Assembly (NCBI GenBank): GCA_016929355.1
Contig: JAFGJA010000197.1
Location: 1-7,717 of the forward strand
Length of the DNA: 7,717 bases
Origin: Anaerolineae bacterium
Lineage (GTDB): Bacteria; Chloroflexota; Anaerolineae; Aggregatilineales; Aggregatilineaceae
Direction: 5' to 3'
The translations under genes and the position numbers were made by a program. This document shows positions 6,451-7,717 of the stretch, piece after piece. Numbering within the stretch: position 1 is the stretch's first letter; every line of letters starts with the position of its first letter. The notes beneath the pieces were generated by a model. It did not search any database, was not told the origin of the DNA, and was given only the letters and a program-made list of their open reading frames with translations.

Positions 6451-6570
6451 AAAGCATCGCGGCTTGAGGAAAAACTTCGAAGTCCACCAGAGGGGACTGG
6501 CTGATCAGCCCCTTTAGTGGGCTTACCCGCTTTTGACGGTCTTAGCCGGAGCGCTTCAGCCTCCGGTGGC
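6451..6570. repeat. Structured repeat, copy B
   Basis: This is the second copy of the three-hairpin repeat, 174-180 bases from copy A. The hairpins are AGTCC/GGACT (6481-6485, 6494-6498), AGCCC/GGGCT with the same CTTTAGT loop (6507-6511, 6519-6523), and CCGGAG/CTCCGG (6546-6551, 6561-6566) with a bulged C and inner GC/GC around TTCA. It begins 7 bases after the esterase stop codon. It could act as a 3' end or processing structure for the esterase transcript, though no T-run follows. Confidence 0.85.
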
Positions 6571-6577
6571 AAAGTGA

Positions 6578-7600
6578 TCAACGCAGCACTCCATCCAGAT
6601 ATGCCAACGAATCCGCGTAGCGGTAATGCGTATTCCGGTGTCCATCGGGATATTCCTCGTAGACATGCGGGATTCCCAATGCATCCAATTTGCGACTCAG
6701 CACGCGCGCGCCGACCTGCAATTGATACTCGTCAAATCGCCCCGCGTCGATGAAAATGCCGTTCATCTGCGCCAATGCCTCTGCATAACGCGGCTCATCT
6801 ATTTTGCGGATCGGATCGTGCGTCAGCCAGCGTTCCCAGACCGCCAGATTCAGCGCACCGGTAGCCGGAGCAATGGGCAGATCGAAGCCGCGCGGTTCGT
6901 CGGGATTATCGCCAAAGGCCGCCGCAAAACACACCGTCATGATCAAATCCCAGAATGCTCCGGTTTTGGGACGGATGTCCGGAATATCCGCGATGAACGT
7001 ATCCAGATCGCCAAATTTGGCGAGATGCTGGTGCATCCGGCTCAGACCGGGCAAACACGTATATTCCCAGTACAGATCGCCGCTCTGACAGGCGAACGCG
7101 CCGAACGTTTCGGGGTGGTGCATCGCCTGGATGATCGCGCCATACCCGCCGCTGCTGCGCCCCATGATGCCCCGGTGATCCCGATCCGGGATCGTGCGGT
7201 AATCACGATCAATTACCGGCACGATTTCGTCGATCAAGTAATCTTCATAGCGCCCCATACCGAGCGAGTTGATGTATTGTGAACCGCCGAAGCGCGTCCA
7301 CATATCCGGCAGCACGACGATCATGGGGCCGATGACCTCCCGCGCGATCAGATCGTCAAGCTGCTGCTTGATCGTCATATCCCACGCGCGCCAGTTGAGC
7401 AGACCGGGACCGGTGTTGCCGTGACTGCTGAGGAGATAGACCGTTGGGTAGCGCGTCATGGTCGGGCCGTTGAGCGTGTCATCATGGCCGGGCGGCAGAT
7501 AGACCGTCACCGGGCGGACGTGCGGATCGCCGAGGCGATTACCGGCTAAGATGCGGCTTGCGAGTACAGGTTGTTCGATACGGCTGGCGCTTAAAGTCAC
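6578..7600 (-). CDS. Alpha/beta-hydrolase of the putative esterase (esterase D-like) family
   Basis: This 340-residue protein has no signal peptide and is probably a cytoplasmic serine hydrolase of the PF00756 type. That family includes S-formylglutathione hydrolase, enterochelin esterase and mycolyltransferase-like enzymes, so the substrate cannot be told. The N-terminal strand VRPVTVYLPPGHD is typical. YLLSSHGNTG (55-64) is the oxyanion-loop region. GRSSGGYGA (147-155) is the nucleophile elbow with S149. DAGRFDEY (285-292) holds the likely acid, D290, and PDGHRNTHY supplies H321. All three triad positions are present, so the enzyme looks active. Translation starts at GTG 7600, with AGGAG (7612-7616) 11 bases upstream, and a promoter lies further upstream. 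The stop at 6578 is followed at once by structured repeat B. A link to the envelope genes downstream is not evident. Confidence 0.92.
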   Translation of the reverse strand: MTLSASRIEQPVLASRILAGNRLGDPHVRPVTVYLPPGHDDTLNGPTMTRYPTVYLLSSHGNTGPGLLNWRAWDMTIKQQLDDLIAREVIGPMIVVLPDMWTRFGGSQYINSLGMGRYEDYLIDEIVPVIDRDYRTIPDRDHRGIMGRSSGGYGAIIQAMHHPETFGAFACQSGDLYWEYTCLPGLSRMHQHLAKFGDLDTFIADIPDIRPKTGAFWDLIMTVCFAAAFGDNPDEPRGFDLPIAPATGALNLAVWERWLTHDPIRKIDEPRYAEALAQMNGIFIDAGRFDEYQLQVGARVLSRKLDALGIPHVYEEYPDGHRNTHYRYADSLAYLDGVLR

Positions 7601-7638
7601 GGTTTTGTCTTCTCCTGCTTACAGGTTCATCCCTGATC

Positions 7639-7667
7639 ATTTTAGCGGAGGGTGCATCTGGCGGCAA
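7639..7667 (-). promoter_or_regulatory. Sigma-70-type promoter of the esterase gene
   Basis: The minus strand has TTGCCG (7667-7662), a 17-base spacer and TAAAAT (7644-7639). These match TTGACA at four of six and TATAAT at five of six positions, with ideal spacing. A start near 7632 would leave a leader of about 30 bases with AGGAG at 7616-7612. The rest of 7601-7717 shows no gene. Confidence 0.6.
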
Positions 7668-7717
7668 TAACAAGATGCTAATCGCTGCTGATTCGGCGGA
7701 TTTAGCGTTAGAATACA

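Noticed and set aside
6271..6570. Mobile element or CRISPR reading of the repeat pair
   Set aside because: There is no transposase, terminal inverted repeat or target duplication, and only two diverged copies without regular spacers.
1..7717. Anti-phage defence or mobile island cargo
   Set aside because: The genes form ordinary regulatory and envelope modules; nothing resembles nucleases, toxins, integrases or known defence proteins.

Overview
The window looks like the chromosome of a Chloroflexota bacterium, probably from the Anaerolineae side. This is judged from style only: moderately high GC, extracytoplasmic proteins with Thr-Pro-rich linkers, a LysM/M23 lipoprotein, stacked GAF domains next to RsbW/RsbV-type genes, and hairpin-rich dispersed repeats. 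All six protein-coding genes are on the minus strand, so they read from high to low coordinates. No tRNA, rRNA, CRISPR array, transposase or phage gene was seen, and no stretch over 300 bases lacks a gene.

In transcription order, the region starts with a promoter (about 7639-7667) and a cytoplasmic PF00756-type serine esterase (7600-6578). Just after the esterase stop lie two diverged copies of a structured repeat (6570-6451 and 6396-6271). The second copy sits inside the 5' part of the next reading frame, which encodes a lipoprotein with a LysM domain, a possible lysozyme-like domain and an intact M23 endopeptidase domain (to 4704). A stem-loop repeat (4690-4664) separates it from a secreted SH3b protein (4617-3823) with a C-terminal membrane anchor. 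These two genes form a cell-envelope or peptidoglycan module.

A 194-bp gap carries an extended -10 promoter (3682-3674), which opens a second operon for partner-switching regulation. Its genes are a stand-alone RsbV/SpoIIAA-type STAS protein (3628-3290), an RsbW-type ATPase/kinase fused to a second STAS domain (3254-2460), and a membrane-anchored protein with four complete GAF domains and the start of a fifth (2372 to beyond base 1). The GAF protein leaves the window unfinished. A C-terminal PP2C/SpoIIE phosphatase is the obvious expectation, but it is not visible. The likely logic is that signals sensed by the GAF domains change STAS phosphorylation, which frees or sequesters the kinase and its target. 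The target, a sigma factor or another partner, is not in the window.

The points most worth a second look are the kinase-STAS fusion, a C8 tract in its interdomain linker where any one-base slip would remove the STAS domain, the compensatory base changes between the two repeat copies, and the unclear start of the lipoprotein gene inside those repeats.
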